A DNA stretch of 64,000 bases, from contig OU744451.1 in assembly GCA_916610825.1 (NCBI GenBank), forward strand, positions 17,941,307-18,005,306. The letters are read 5' to 3'. The DNA comes from Haliclystus octoradiatus (lineage: Eukaryota > Cnidaria > Staurozoa > Stauromedusae > Haliclystidae). The notes beneath the pieces were generated by a model. It saw only the letters and a program-made list of their open reading frames with translations. It was not told the origin of the DNA and did no database searches. This document shows positions 15,701-24,481 of this stretch, in pieces. Each line of letters starts with the position of its first letter. Positions within the stretch are counted from its first letter, which is position 1. Both the position numbers and the translations under genes were made by a program.

Positions 15701-15906
15701 ATTATAACAGGGTTGATCGTTTCAAATTTCCTATGCATGCAGTGTCATTTCATCTGATTCTTTAGATCATGTTTAGATTTACACCAGTAAGGGGATTATT
15801 ATGCTATAGTATGATATTGAAACGTCAATTACTTACCATCTACTTGCGTTGCAGAGAATTCTGCAAATAGGATTATAAATATAAAACACCTTAAAGATAG
15901 TATCAC
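1..15906 (-). CDS. Polycystin-1 family receptor with N-terminal LamG domain (partial, 12 exons)
   Basis: Exons read by splice-phase matching, in transcript order: 15837-15906, 14982-15638, 9796-14331, 8894-9206, 7445-8045, 6471-6794, 5739-5864, 4326-4577, 3450-3695, 1951-2538, 1210-1446 and 1-761, which continues outside the window. They join in one frame (about 2,900 residues here). Domain order is a hydrophobic leader, a LamG-like domain, many PKD-type repeats, the REJ region, a GAIN-like region ending in a GPS motif, TM1, PLAT, TM2 and TM3. That is the polycystin-1 architecture, a ciliary or plasma-membrane receptor family that pairs with TRPP channels. The start codon exon was not found; exon 15837-15906 begins at a splice acceptor. 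The LRR, WSC and C-type lectin modules of vertebrate PKD1 are not visible. Family membership is very likely. The choice between PKD1, PKD1L1 and PKD1L2 is open. Confidence 0.93.
825..872 (-). repeat. tRNA-SINE 3' fragment
   Basis: The reverse complement reads agaagagtgga..gccttcggtagggtgac. It matches the 3' part of the SINE copies at 60.3 kb and 63.2 kb (gaggagtggt..cttc..tagggcgac). It lies in a polycystin intron. Confidence 0.6.
1210..1446 (-). CDS. Polycystin exon: GPS cleavage motif and first membrane segment
   Basis: This 79-codon exon begins VLPETNST and contains HCQCNHLTSF, the second half of a GPS site. Autoproteolysis is expected between Leu and Thr of HLT. A hydrophobic segment of about 22 residues follows, then the basic stop-transfer sequence LRRKDLRHNAQ. 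The preceding exon ends in WQRDGCQ, which supplies the upstream conserved Trp and Cys. Both borders are canonical and phase 0. Confidence 0.92.
1951..2538 (-). CDS. Polycystin exon: GAIN-like region before the GPS
   Basis: The exon has 196 codons and both borders are phase 0. It starts MVVFPDNPFNWDRYEKM directly after an acceptor and ends WQRDGCQ, the N-terminal part of the GPS motif. Paired cysteines (NCSDDC) and NxS/T sites fit an extracellular domain. Position and C-terminal motif identify it; the rest is poorly conserved. Confidence 0.85.
2632..2930. mobile_element. CGGGGACGTGCC-family MITE copy, diverged
   Basis: It begins gtccgggggtacttcc and carries tatacggggatgtgcc, the core of a family also seen at 5.4, 6.0, 18.15, 38.77 and 41.15 kb. 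The right edge is unclear; the end given is where resemblance fades. It lies in a polycystin intron. Confidence 0.55.
3090..3285 (+). repeat. Possible LINE 3' end with ATG-repeat tail
   Basis: The stretch ends ctgaataa followed by a run of atg units, as does the LINE 3' end at 32.2 kb. No coding part is visible. The start is approximate. Confidence 0.35.
3450..6794 (-). CDS. Polycystin exons: REJ-to-GAIN linker (four exons)
   Basis: Exons 6471-6794, 5739-5864, 4326-4577 and 3450-3695 are all phase 0 at both ends (108, 42, 84 and 82 codons). They encode a low-complexity, largely helical stretch rich in Ser, Thr, Glu and Asp, without recognisable motifs. They are assigned by splice phase and by lying between the REJ exons and the GPS exons on the same strand. 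Exon 6471-6794 uses the acceptor gaag, which is weaker than its neighbours. Symmetric phase-0 exons could be skipped without frame change. Confidence 0.7.
3724..3975 (+). other. Unassigned 83-codon ORF inside a polycystin intron
   Basis: The ORF reads MSASGKIDLRVHAIAAETTG.. and ends NNKRHHDVF. It runs on the plus strand, antisense to the polycystin intron between the exons at 3450-3695 and 4326-4577. Its composition (Lys, Glu, Gln, Ile; KKQMKTIKG) looks more like a real helical protein than random sequence, so it may be a piece of a retroelement or a terminal exon. No family was recognised and no partner exon was found. Confidence 0.2.
4720..4895 (+). repeat. LINE 3' fragment with CTA-repeat tail
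   Basis: It shares tagtagtatcttttcataa, tttctttgtcagc, atgtctgaccg and ggcacattcctataatgtga with 45.55-45.72 kb. Both copies end in a ctactacta-like microsatellite. The pair defines a dispersed retroposon 3' end, here in a polycystin intron. Confidence 0.6.
5441..5620. mobile_element. CGGGGACGTGCC-family MITE copy, diverged
   Basis: The copy begins ccgcggagtaactccaat and contains tatccggggacgtgcaac, then attttgggta. It matches the left half of the well-bounded copy at 38765. The right end is not resolved. Confidence 0.6.
6041..6300. mobile_element. CGGGGACGTGCC-family MITE copy, diverged
   Basis: The copy begins ccggggagacttc and contains ctgtacggggacgtgcaa. It ends near gtacccccctccctctccc, which resembles the C-rich right end of the family. 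It lies in the polycystin intron next to exon 6471-6794. Confidence 0.6.
7445..9206 (-). CDS. Polycystin exons: REJ domain
   Basis: Exons 8894-9206 and 7445-8045 continue the REJ region that opens at the end of the giant exon (KGGSFVKRGYGGLLVKDGS, then SRDPD). The diagnostic pieces are GLTFEWYCFDW, matching the conserved 'LSFxWxC' strand, and NKAPYGGTCEASPKTG followed by FRIECEGW, matching the conserved 'PPxGGSCxxxPxxG..FxxxCxGW' block. The REJ (receptor for egg jelly) module takes its name from the sea urchin sperm receptor and is shared by polycystin-1 proteins. Phases 1, 2 and 0 join without a break. Confidence 0.9.
8760..8790. repeat. Pentanucleotide microsatellite (TTCTA)n
   Basis: A short run of ttcta units lies in a polycystin intron. 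The surrounding 8.52-8.75 kb contains a sequence (aagcaaattttgcttacgag) faintly like 50.67 kb (aagcacttgtgcttacgaag), a possible old dispersed repeat. Confidence 0.5.
9290..9795 (-). repeat. Intron stretch with inverted ATG-repeat LINE tail
   Basis: At 9293-9330 the plus strand reads attcatcatcat..ttattcag. This is the reverse complement of the ctgaataa-(atg)n tail seen at 3.25 and 32.2 kb, so a retroposon 3' end probably lies here on the minus strand. The rest, down to the polycystin exon at 9796, shows no recognised element. Confidence 0.4.
9796..14331 (-). CDS. Polycystin giant exon: tandem PKD-type repeats
   Basis: This single uninterrupted exon of 4,536 bases (about 1,512 codons) encodes a string of immunoglobulin-like PKD repeats. 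Degenerate WDFGDG motifs recur: QVDYGDGNS, IIHFGQGDES, ILHFGEAES, LVDFGDGSDT and LWKFGDNTV. Most are followed by a strand of the form 'YxxxGxFxVxVxCxN'. N-glycosylation sequons are dense. The last part starts the REJ region. PKD repeats form the stretchable ectodomain of polycystin-1. Vertebrate genes spread them over several exons, although human PKD1 also has one very large exon here. The exon was set from acceptor ttttcag|TG and donor CAAG|gtgata. Confidence 0.92.
14982..15638 (-). CDS. Polycystin exon: LamG-like lectin domain
   Basis: The exon encodes a concanavalin A-like, LamG-type fold: ARFTGDKSSYVEIP, HSITILAHIYPT, WNFIGASYD, GRLFKDGKVI and YEGYVSCLQIYNESL, ending DGCDRG. This strand pattern (query strand, 'W.fiaasyd', 'lyvdG', 'g.is.lqiyn') is that of pentraxin and Laminin_G_3 domains. 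It joins the leader exon and the PKD exon at phase 1. A LamG domain at the N-terminus is not part of the vertebrate PKD1 plan. Confidence 0.85.
15837..15906 (-). CDS. Polycystin leader exon (signal peptide core)
   Basis: This 70-base exon lies between acceptor tttcag and donor gtaagt. It reads VILSLRCFIFIILFAEFSAT, then QVDG, which is a signal-peptide hydrophobic core with a likely cleavage near EFSA. It has no ATG, so a short upstream exon must supply the start. That exon was not identified between 15.9 and 24 kb. Confidence 0.65.
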
Positions 15907-18150
15907 CTGAAAATTAAAACCGAAAAATTAATAAAATACAATAATATATACAGACTAATTATTTATACTGGACAATGGATTAGAACTATTTACAATATGG
16001 AGCAGTTTCAACGGTTTATAAATGAGTCCTTCGAGAATTACATTATTTACGTATATACAAAACTTAAACTACATTATGTACATATATCCATTGCTCGACA
16101 TTCTGTAAAACATGTCTTTGGCAACTTCACAATTTTTTTTCTTTTTCTGAATTTTTTGTGAATGTAGAATTTTTGAGGTAAAATAAATAAATTGATGATG
16201 ATGAATGACATTATGAACATGTTCAGTGTAACGCGTTGTTCAGTGTAACGCGTGGTCGCACAAGAGCAGCGTATGCGTATGGAGGCGATATAGCAGTACC
16301 ATCATTATGAACATGTTTAGTGTAACGCGTGGTCGCACAAGAGCAGCGTATGCGTATGGAGGCGATATAGCAGTACCATCATTATGAACATGTTCAGTGT
16401 AACGCGTGGTCGCACAAGAGCAGCGTATGCGTATGGAGGCGATATAGCAGTACCATCATTATGAACATGTTCAGTGTAACACGTGGTCGCACAAGAGCAG
16501 CGTATGCGTATGGGGGCGATATAGTAGTACCATCATTTAATACAAATGTTGGTAAAATATTCATCAAATATACTGCTTCCAAATGCTACAACCTTATTTC
16601 AAAGACAATGAATTCGAACTGCATTAACAAAAGATTTCAACAACAAAATAATGGACATTGACTTGTGCACGATTTACCAAGAACAGTAATCATATATTAA
16701 TAAAAACTGATGAACTTGTAAATTAAGTGGTTTAATAATTCAGCATTGTAGTAAATATAATAATAATAGAAATAGAAAGGAGTCAGAGACCACACATTCT
16801 TATACTGTTACGTTAAGTTTCAAGCATAAACCTTTAGTACTAAAATCCTACAAAATTTAAGAAACTTTTATTACAACTACAGCCTTTGCTTGGTCACTTA
16901 TTAAAAAATACGTGTATACCTCAAATACAGAATGAAAGTCATTAGCATATAATAAATATTGTTCCAATTTAAGATCATTTCGTGACTTTGAGTGTTATCG
17001 ATATCGGTTGTTATAGCATAATATTATATAGCGTGACTTTATTACCATGATTATAGTTGGGAAAAAATGGAGCTTTATTCGTATTTATATAATTCCTTGA
17101 GAATAGAACATTCGGATTTAGATATCATCAAGTCGAGTATAATAAATATAAAGAATTTATCAAACCTTCATAGCTTTAGATAATCTTTATGTGTGATACG
17201 ATTTGTAAACCACGTACATTCACTTTCATTTTGATCACAAGTTTATAATATGTGAACAAAATTCTATTTCGTCACTTTTTGATAATCTTTTGGAAAATAT
17301 TCTAACCTCAAGCTCTTATGGTCAAATTTGCACTATTGAGAAAAATGTTCAAAAATAATGGAGTGATAAACATTTCGTATTACTTGAAAAGGACCACAAG
17401 TTCAGTGATGTCTTTAAACGCAAACAATTTTCGACGTATATATTCAACACATGTTTACAAACTTGGATGGTTCGGTTAAAATATATATTTTTGCTTATCT
17501 TCTGTTTGTTTTGTTTGTTTGATTACAGTGAAGATATATAACTGCAGTTTTTTTTTTATGCTGATTGCGAGCGTAGAACCAAAACGTTTAACTGAATTGC
17601 AACATTCATTAAGGCGGGGGGAATTTAACGGTGGGCGTATAGTTATTTTACTTCTCTTGTAGAGTTTTTTGACTGCTTTTTATAGGACAGATGCCTGAAC
17701 TAGTTTATCTGCAATGGAATCACTGATATCATATACGTAAACAGTTTACAGTTGGTGTTAATTATTCAAGCACCATATTTTTAACTAGGTTGCTATACTT
17801 GTAGCTCCTGTGTCGTTTTTCCTTCGTTTTGTGTAGTTGTATCAAAAAAGTGTGAAATTTTCTTTTTCACATATTTTAAAACCAAGCCTCGAAATAGAAA
17901 TGCTTTAATCTCGCTTCAATAAGTTTTTCCGTCATACTTTAGATCATTATGGAAGGGAAGAGTTGATGTATCTTCATTCTAACTCACATTCATCTATAAT
18001 ATGTAACCAATACTATTAGTCACAGATTCCATATGTGAATGTTGTATAAGAAATCAATCTTCCGAATAGATCCAATCGTCTTCCACAGAAGAGCATCCAC
18101 AGAAGGTTATTCTTGACATTTTAATATGCTGTATATATCGTCCCTTTTTG
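15907..18150. other. Upstream region of the polycystin gene, AT-rich
   Basis: Apart from the 77-bp tandem array at 16215-16530, no gene or bounded element is visible. The polycystin promoter and start exon are expected in or beyond this stretch, but no convincing ATG exon with a matching donor was found. Confidence 0.4.
16215..16535. repeat. 77-bp tandem repeat, four units
   Basis: Units begin gaacatgttcagtgtaacgc at 16215, 16309, 16386 and 16463. Spacing is 77 bp, except that the first unit has an extra 17 bp from an internal duplication. Units are nearly identical, so the array is young. Each starts with the palindrome GAACATGTTC. Confidence 0.9.
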
Positions 18151-18510
18151 AGGCCCAGGGGTAACTTCAATGGCTGGTATACGGGGACGTGCCAATTATT
18201 GAGGGTACCTTTACATGGTCTTTGAAAATGTTTGAGGTACCTATCTCAGAATTTTCGAAATGTTCGAGGTATTGCTTTTCAATGAGAAAAATGTTGATGT
18301 AAACCCACAAAATTGTTATCAATTTTCAAATATGCAGGGATAAAAGGTATCCGGGGTATACCGTTTGACCTGAATAAGAAGTTTGAGGTATCAATTTTGG
18401 AAAAACAACATTTTGGAGGGCAAATTTCTGAATTCAAATTGGCACCCAACCGTACCTAAATTTCTTGAGCTACCGTACCCCCCCCCCCCCGGTCTTGGGG
18501 GACCATCATT
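18151..18510. mobile_element. CGGGGACGTGCC-family MITE copy
   Basis: It begins aggcccaggggtaacttcaa, carries ggtatacggggacgtgcc, and ends in a poly-C tract (about 14 C at 18480) followed by ggtcttgggg. This gives inverted C/G-rich ends like the 38765 copy, but longer inside. It is intergenic. Confidence 0.65.
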
Positions 18511-19543
18511 CGCAGCAGGTTATCAGGTGACTATTATCGATGATCGATGTTACGATTGACCCAGAGAGATAGGACAGACAGTTGGAAAATTGCAACGGCG
18601 CCAGAATAAGACATACCAGTCAATGGGCGTTTCTAAATGTTGTAAGTAAACTTCCATAACCCCAATTTTGAATTCATCTTTTGCCATGTAGCTGACATTG
18701 TAATGCGTTTACCTAATATAGTTGATGCTTCCTTTGAAATTGCAATGTAAACAGCTGTAACATAATTTCATAGAAGTCTTTTATATCTAAAATGTTTCAT
18801 ATAGATCAGTGGATACAATATAATACTCGTGGCTTGAGAAGTGGCATTCATATTCCAACTTGTGCCTCCAAGGTGCGATGGTCAAATGTATGCCTGTAAA
18901 AGACTACCAGTCTACAAGTAGTGTCCCTTACATAGAACAATTATTTTCCAAGAATAATTCTCAGAACTGATCTGTCATCAACATCATCATTATCTTTTTA
19001 TTAAAGTACTAGTTTTAAATGAAGGGGTAGTACCGGGGTAAATCATTAAAGGAGCAAAAATGACCGGCAGGCGTTACGCACTTAGGATCACGTGCATGTT
19101 TATTGTTTATAACACAATGTTCATTGTTGACATGAATTTATAACAAATTAGGCTCGCGTATAACAATAGTTTCAAAGCGAGACGGTTGAATTACGCTAAG
19201 CATAAATTCAACTTGAGCTCTCAGCGGTTGCTGGTCAATTTTGCCCCTTTAATTAACAGCTGGTGTGCCCAGGAAAATCCACCTACATAGAAAATTCCAA
19301 TAATAAAACTGTTTATATAGATCAGTGTGGGCAACACGCAACATATTCATATAACCGACAACCGAGCGCAAAGGCCGCCTGTTAATTTTATGCCTTCAAA
19401 TAATCGTAACAAATTTATTAAGCGCTAAATGAATGAAATTACGACTTAATGTTAATATGCAACTTAATTAAGGCGTAGTATTTTAAAGGCATAACATTGA
19501 AGTTGACCATCACGCCTTGCGGGTGCACAATTGAAAAATGAAT
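18511..19543. other. Intergenic, old hAT-like MITE remnants
   Basis: Two stretches (18800-18900 and 19318-19490) begin atagatcagtg and resemble each other and 20270-20434. Shared pieces of the last two are gcaacatattc, accgagc.caaag.ccgc and aaat.atc.taacaaa. Their cagtg..gggcaac start recalls hAT non-autonomous elements. No gene was seen. Confidence 0.4.
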
Positions 19544-19732
19544 AAAGGGTTACTGCACGGCAGCCGTGTTTGGGTTCTCTGATACCAACACGCGGGATCT
19601 TGGGAGACACGAGAAAGCATCAGAAAACAAGAGCCCGTAGGGCGAGTGTTTTTCAGCTTTCGAGTGTCTCCCAACATCCCAAGTGTTGGTATCAGGGAAC
19701 CCGAACACCAGGGTGCCGTGCAGTAACCCTTT
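19544..19732. mobile_element. Foldback MITE, 189 bp
   Basis: The ends are inverted copies: aaagggttactgcacggca at the left and tgccgtgcagtaacccttt at the right. Inner inverted pieces (gataccaacac / gtgttggtatc) extend the stem through most of the element. The 75-codon ORF across it is a by-product. A target duplication is not obvious. Confidence 0.8.
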
Positions 19733-19851
19733 TGTGAAATAAAACATATTTTTACTATTTTTAAACGAATTTAACATAAAATATTTGACTGATTAGATCA
19801 ATTTTCTCCTATAAATCTTCACATCTTCGTCATATTTTGCCTTTCTTTGAA

Positions 19852-20067
19852 TCACAGATCCAGAGTTATACTTTCGAACCACTTTCGATTCTCCTTTCGA
19901 ACGACATGATTTTGATCTGTCTTGTTTCTCATTTCTGCTGATTTGCAAACTTTTGCCGGTTTAGTTGGACCTTTTTGTCTCGGAATAGCCACCATAACCA
20001 AACAAATGACGCAAAGAAGAAGAATGCCTTGAACTATAATACTGTACTCTAAAATATATATCATCAA
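19852..20067 (-). other. Possible small single-pass membrane protein ORF
   Basis: The ORF is 71 codons with one hydrophobic segment of about 24 residues near the N-terminus, then a basic tail (AIPRQKGPTKPAKVCKS..). A second minus-strand frame just downstream reads ..QRKAKYDEDVKIYRRKLI then a stop. Either could be a terminal exon. No family or partner exon was recognised. Confidence 0.2.
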
Positions 20068-20434
20068 CGATGTTAATAATGCAATTTTTTTATTTGCAAG
20101 TATTTAGAAATTTTGGATGTTTTTTTTCTCGTGATGTCCAAGTTGTTTTGGTTTGCGTGATCCAAACACGGGAGTAAGCCAATCAAATTACTAGAACAGC
20201 ATTCGAAAATTTTTCGAGTTTTACAATGCGATTTCTCAAACAACGAATAGTGTGTATCCATTATCTACTGATCTATATAGAAGAGTTTGTTCATCGTGCA
20301 ACATATTCCAAACCGAGCACAAAGACCGCTGGTCAATATTCAAATGATCATAACAAAATGCATTACAGTAGCATTGAACAATAGCATTGAAATGCAACTT
20401 ACGAGATACGTCCATTGTTAGGCATAGCCGCATA

Positions 20435-23400
20435 CAGGGGCGCAAATTGAAATTAATCTTAGGGGGGTGTCTGGAAAAAGGGACCGATTTTTTCTTAAAA
20501 TTTCTCATAGTTTTGTGTCATGTTTCCGACATTTATTAAGAAAGTTTCCTACATTGGCGCACCTACTGTGGATATTCTGGCTTACTAGGAAAGCACTTGT
20601 TAGAATCACAAAAAAAATATATGTCAATACTTTATAAATCAAATTTAATATATGTACTATATGGGCACAGTGGACTGATCACTCTTAAAGTTAACAAAAT
20701 AAATTCACTACTTTTTCAGAACATTATCCAAATTTAGTGCATCTGTGATGTCTCTCTCTGTTGCCAAACTCATTAGACCATGGAGACGTGTTTGACTAGT
20801 TGTACTCCTTAATAAAGTTTTTATTAAGTTTAACTTGGAGAAAGCTCGCTCATTAGAGGCAGATGTTATTGGTGCTGTCAATAGTAGCTTCAGACAACGC
20901 AATGTTAATGGGAAAACATTCGAGTACTGAAGACAGTAACTATAAGAATCTTTAAAATAATTGCACCCTGTCAAGTAATCTTTGCTATGAATTCGAAATA
21001 TTTCAATTTCACTTTCCAATGATTCGATATTAGGTTGATAGTTTTCCTTCAAAAGTTTGATCTGGGTATCAAGTACCTTTAAAAATTCTGTGCGATAAAA
21101 GCTTTTTAAAGTAAATTCAACACTGTTAGCTGCATTTTCATCGTATGTCCTTGGCTGTAGGCGTCTGCGATGGCGTCTTGAAAACTCTAAATCAGGATCC
21201 ACATCGTGATCCATTCTACCTTTTATTGATGCGTCAACTTGCTGATTTATAGCATCTTCATCCTTGCGAATAGAAGTTAGGGTGTTTATAGTAGCAGAAG
21301 TTGCCTCCAACGCATCTGTTTCATTAAGCTTAACTGTCTGCACGATATTGTCATTTAGTATTTTGTTTTGGTCATAACGTTTCGAATGAACATTAATGCA
21401 ACAATAAATTCAAACGAAACAATCTTCAATGAAAGATTTTCTGCTTTGTTTGCTGTAAAACGATCTCCCTCTTCCATTTCCTTATCCAGCGCATGAAATG
21501 ATAGCATCATAGCTAGACCACACAGCTTTTAAAGATTCACATTGTGCAACCCATTTTGTACCGGAAAGATTCCTCAATTGCACATTGCTCTCAGCATTCA
21601 CATCTTCCTCCAGCTGCTGCTTGAAGATTGCAATTCTTTTTGTACTGGAACTGAAAAATACATAGGCAAGTTGCAATGTATCAAACATGTTTGAAATAAC
21701 ACTACTTGATGCACAACTGTATTCAACCGTGATGTTGATGCGATGAGCAAGACATGGGAAGTATATGGAATTTCTCTTTTCAGATATTCAGATAGCTTTG
21801 CTTGGCAACCTTTAAATTTACCGGACATTGAGGCTGTGTAATCATAAGATTGAAAAGCAACTGCTTCAGTGTCAAATCCCTGACTTTGCAAGGATTTAAT
21901 GATTGATTTTGCTTGACCATCTCCTGTTTTGTCATCTGTCATGCGCATATCAATGAGACGTTCCTTGATTTCACCATCAGTAGACACGTATCTCACTACA
22001 ACTGATAATTGGTCCCTGTGAGATGTATCGGGTGTAGTATCGGCCATTTTGGCAAAGAACTTTGCACTGTTTGCTTCTTATCGAGTTCTCTCCTTCAGCT
22101 GCTCATGGAGAAGGTCAATGTATTGATTTTGGGAGTCCCAGTAAATGTACACAGCTCGCTGGGGACGTTTTACAGCATCATCCAGCCATCCTTTCAAAAG
22201 AGGACAATGACATGTAAGCAAATGAACAATGATGAAAATTGCCGTTCATCTCATTTTCTGCAATAGATCATCGAAATGCTAGCCCTTGACGACCAAGAAA
22301 CCGTGCCGCCTCGACCAATATACTTATTGCCTCCTTGCTTCTTTCCTGCCTTACGCACTCGATTTCTATGCACTCTTTTCTCTGCCCTTTATTCAACATA
22401 CTGTCAGTGTCAACATGTAAATTTTGTCGTTGGTACATGGCCAAAGCTTCAACTGCAGATTTGTGACTCTTACTTGCGAAACGGCTCGAGAGTTTCCCTT
22501 TCTTTACTTTACCTCTACTTTTCATCATTTTGTGCCATTGCCGAACACTTCCTTTAACCCACGCCTCGGAAGATTGTTCATGCCCTAATCCAGTAGAAGA
22601 CAGCTGACAGCAGAAACAATATGCAGCATCCGTTGCGATTGAATATTCCAAATGTGGAAATTCTCTAAACCAATCAACATAGAACCTGCTCTGCTCCGAA
22701 GGGTCGACATCACTATTTCTGGGATAGGATCGAAGTAATGGCTGAAATGGGCCCATGCTAAATACATAATCTCTATCTTTATCAATCTTAATTTGTCTAC
22801 GCAAACCAGGATCATGATGTACTGGCATAAAGCTCTGACTTTGTGCTTCCGTGCTTTCTTGGCATTGCCGCAATTCATGCAGACATGTTTCAGAATTTTC
22901 TAAAAGTTTTGAAGATGAGTCACGTACTTGTCTGAAGGTCTCAAAAGAAACAACAAAAAATTACAATATTGCAATACAAAGGAAATTAAATTATACCGTA
23001 AGCAGTCCAGTCACATTATCACTTCAACTATATATACTAATCACATGGACGGAGCAGTTTTCAGACAAATATCACATTATTCATCATTCATTTCATAGGC
23101 AGGCGGTATGATTGTAAATGGTTTGTTGGGTGTGCTAACAATTCTTCGAAAAATGACGGAAAGTAAAACCAATTAACGACGGAAATGTATCGATAGTCAT
23201 GAATTCATATAAGCCGATTATTTAAATTTCTATCTATTCACATATCTATTATTCTGAACTGCGTACTTTATTCACTAGAATGTCTGGAACGTCCTACTTG
23301 AAAGTAAAGTTTAACATGAAAATCCCTCAAAACTACTTTCTTTAAGCTAGTTATTTGCAAAGTTATCGTAGGATCGACAGGGACCGACTTTTGGTCAAAA

Positions 23401-23452
23401 ATTAAAAATGGGGGGGTTAGACACCCCCGCACCCCCCTAATTTGCGCCCCTG
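20435..23452 (-). mobile_element. hAT DNA transposon, full length in bounds, coding part decayed
   Basis: The element is 3,018 bp, bounded by perfect 14-bp inverted ends (CAGGGGCGCAAATT at 20435-20448 and its complement at 23439-23452). It is flanked by the 8-bp target duplication gccgcata at 20427-20434 and 23453-23460. The 8-bp duplication and the minus-strand coding content identify the hAT superfamily, ZMYM1-like group. It sits in an older dispersed repeat related to 19318-19490, upstream of the ANKRD60-like gene. It looks autonomous in length but inactive. Confidence 0.95.
20708..22873 (-). pseudogene. hAT transposase (TTF zinc finger, DUF4371, dimerisation domain), broken
   Basis: From the N-terminus (high coordinates): a TTF-type zinc finger with FYVDWFREFPHLEYS and AYCFCCQLSS at 22.3-22.87 kb; a DUF4371-type RNase-H core with YVSTDGEIKERLIDMR and FDTEAVAFQSYDYTASMSGK at 21.6-22.05 kb; and the hAT C-terminal dimerisation motif with LLLTAPITSASNERAFSKL and MSLATERD at 20.7-20.9 kb. 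The pieces lie in several frames, and the DUF4371 frame carries a stop at 22078-22080. It is therefore not translatable as one protein unless introns are invoked, and no donor/acceptor pairs were obvious. Confidence 0.88.
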
Positions 23453-23460
23453 GCCGCATA

Positions 23461-24294
23461 TAGCGTTGATACGACCAAACCAGCCTTCATTTGTTTAGTG
23501 TGCAAGCAAGCTATCATTTTTCAGAACCGTAGAACATTTTTTTTAACGACGCACGTAGATAATTTAAATTGTAAAAACATTGTGACTATCATATACTTAT
23601 TAACTATTAGGTAGCCTACACAACTAAATAATTTAAGAATTAATAATAATAATAATATTAAATAATGGTATTTATAAAGCGCCACTTCTAAACATTAATC
23701 CAGTTGCGCTTTACAGTCATTTAAAGTACAGTATAAATATAATAAACCAAAATCGAAATTAATATGTATATAGAAAAATATGAAAAGTAAACGAAAACTG
23801 ATTTAGTAATTAAAATAAATAAGATAAAATGGTTAAAATTTATATACAAATATTTTACAAACTAAATGCTTTTTTAAAAGAACTGGCAAAATTAAGCTTT
23901 TATTTCTACTTCCTTCATCAATCATCTCTCATGCACATTCTCACCTGTCCGTTGGCTATGCATCTGATTTTTCATCAGCCAAACTCAGCATGATGTCTTT
24001 CATTTGTCACAGATGCCATGCTCCAGTGTTTTGGACAAAAATTCAACAACATCATCATTTGGCTTAGTAGATCATTCCCATAATAGCGATACAGATTTAA
24101 GATAAGTTTGTATCAGAGTAAATGGCATACAGTAACAACTTTAAAATAGTATGTAGTCCTTTGTACTGTAAATAAAGCATGAGACTATACGAACTGACTC
24201 ATCTAGCTGTAGAATAAAAAGTCAAAGATTACATTTTGAATTTTTGTTATTCGATATTTCCAAAGTGAGACATCAGCCTCTTTTCACTTTTCAT
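23461..24294. other. Intergenic between hAT element and ANKRD60-like promoter
   Basis: AT-rich sequence with a short AAT microsatellite near 23640. No gene, RNA or bounded element was recognised. Confidence 0.4.
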
Positions 24295-24308
24295 ATTTCC
24301 ATGACAAC
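24295..24308 (+). promoter_or_regulatory. X-box (RFX binding site) upstream of ANKRD60-like gene
   Basis: ATTTCCATGACAAC fits the consensus RYYNYYATRRNRAC at all 14 positions. It lies 174 bp before the ATG at 24482. RFX factors use this motif to drive ciliary genes. Binding here is inferred from sequence and position only. Confidence 0.55.
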
Positions 24309-24481
24309 AACTCAACAGAAGGAAGCCATTGCAATGCAATATCACAACAGATTCGAATATCTCTGAATTATTAATTTAACTCTGAATTGCCCTTTTGATT
24401 TTGAATTTTAAAATCTGATTGATAATTCTTATTTTAAACAATCAATCAAATTAATATCTCTGTATATTTGATTATGTTGCA

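Noticed and set aside
19550-19777. 75-codon minus ORF
   Set aside because: It lies across the foldback MITE at 19544-19732.
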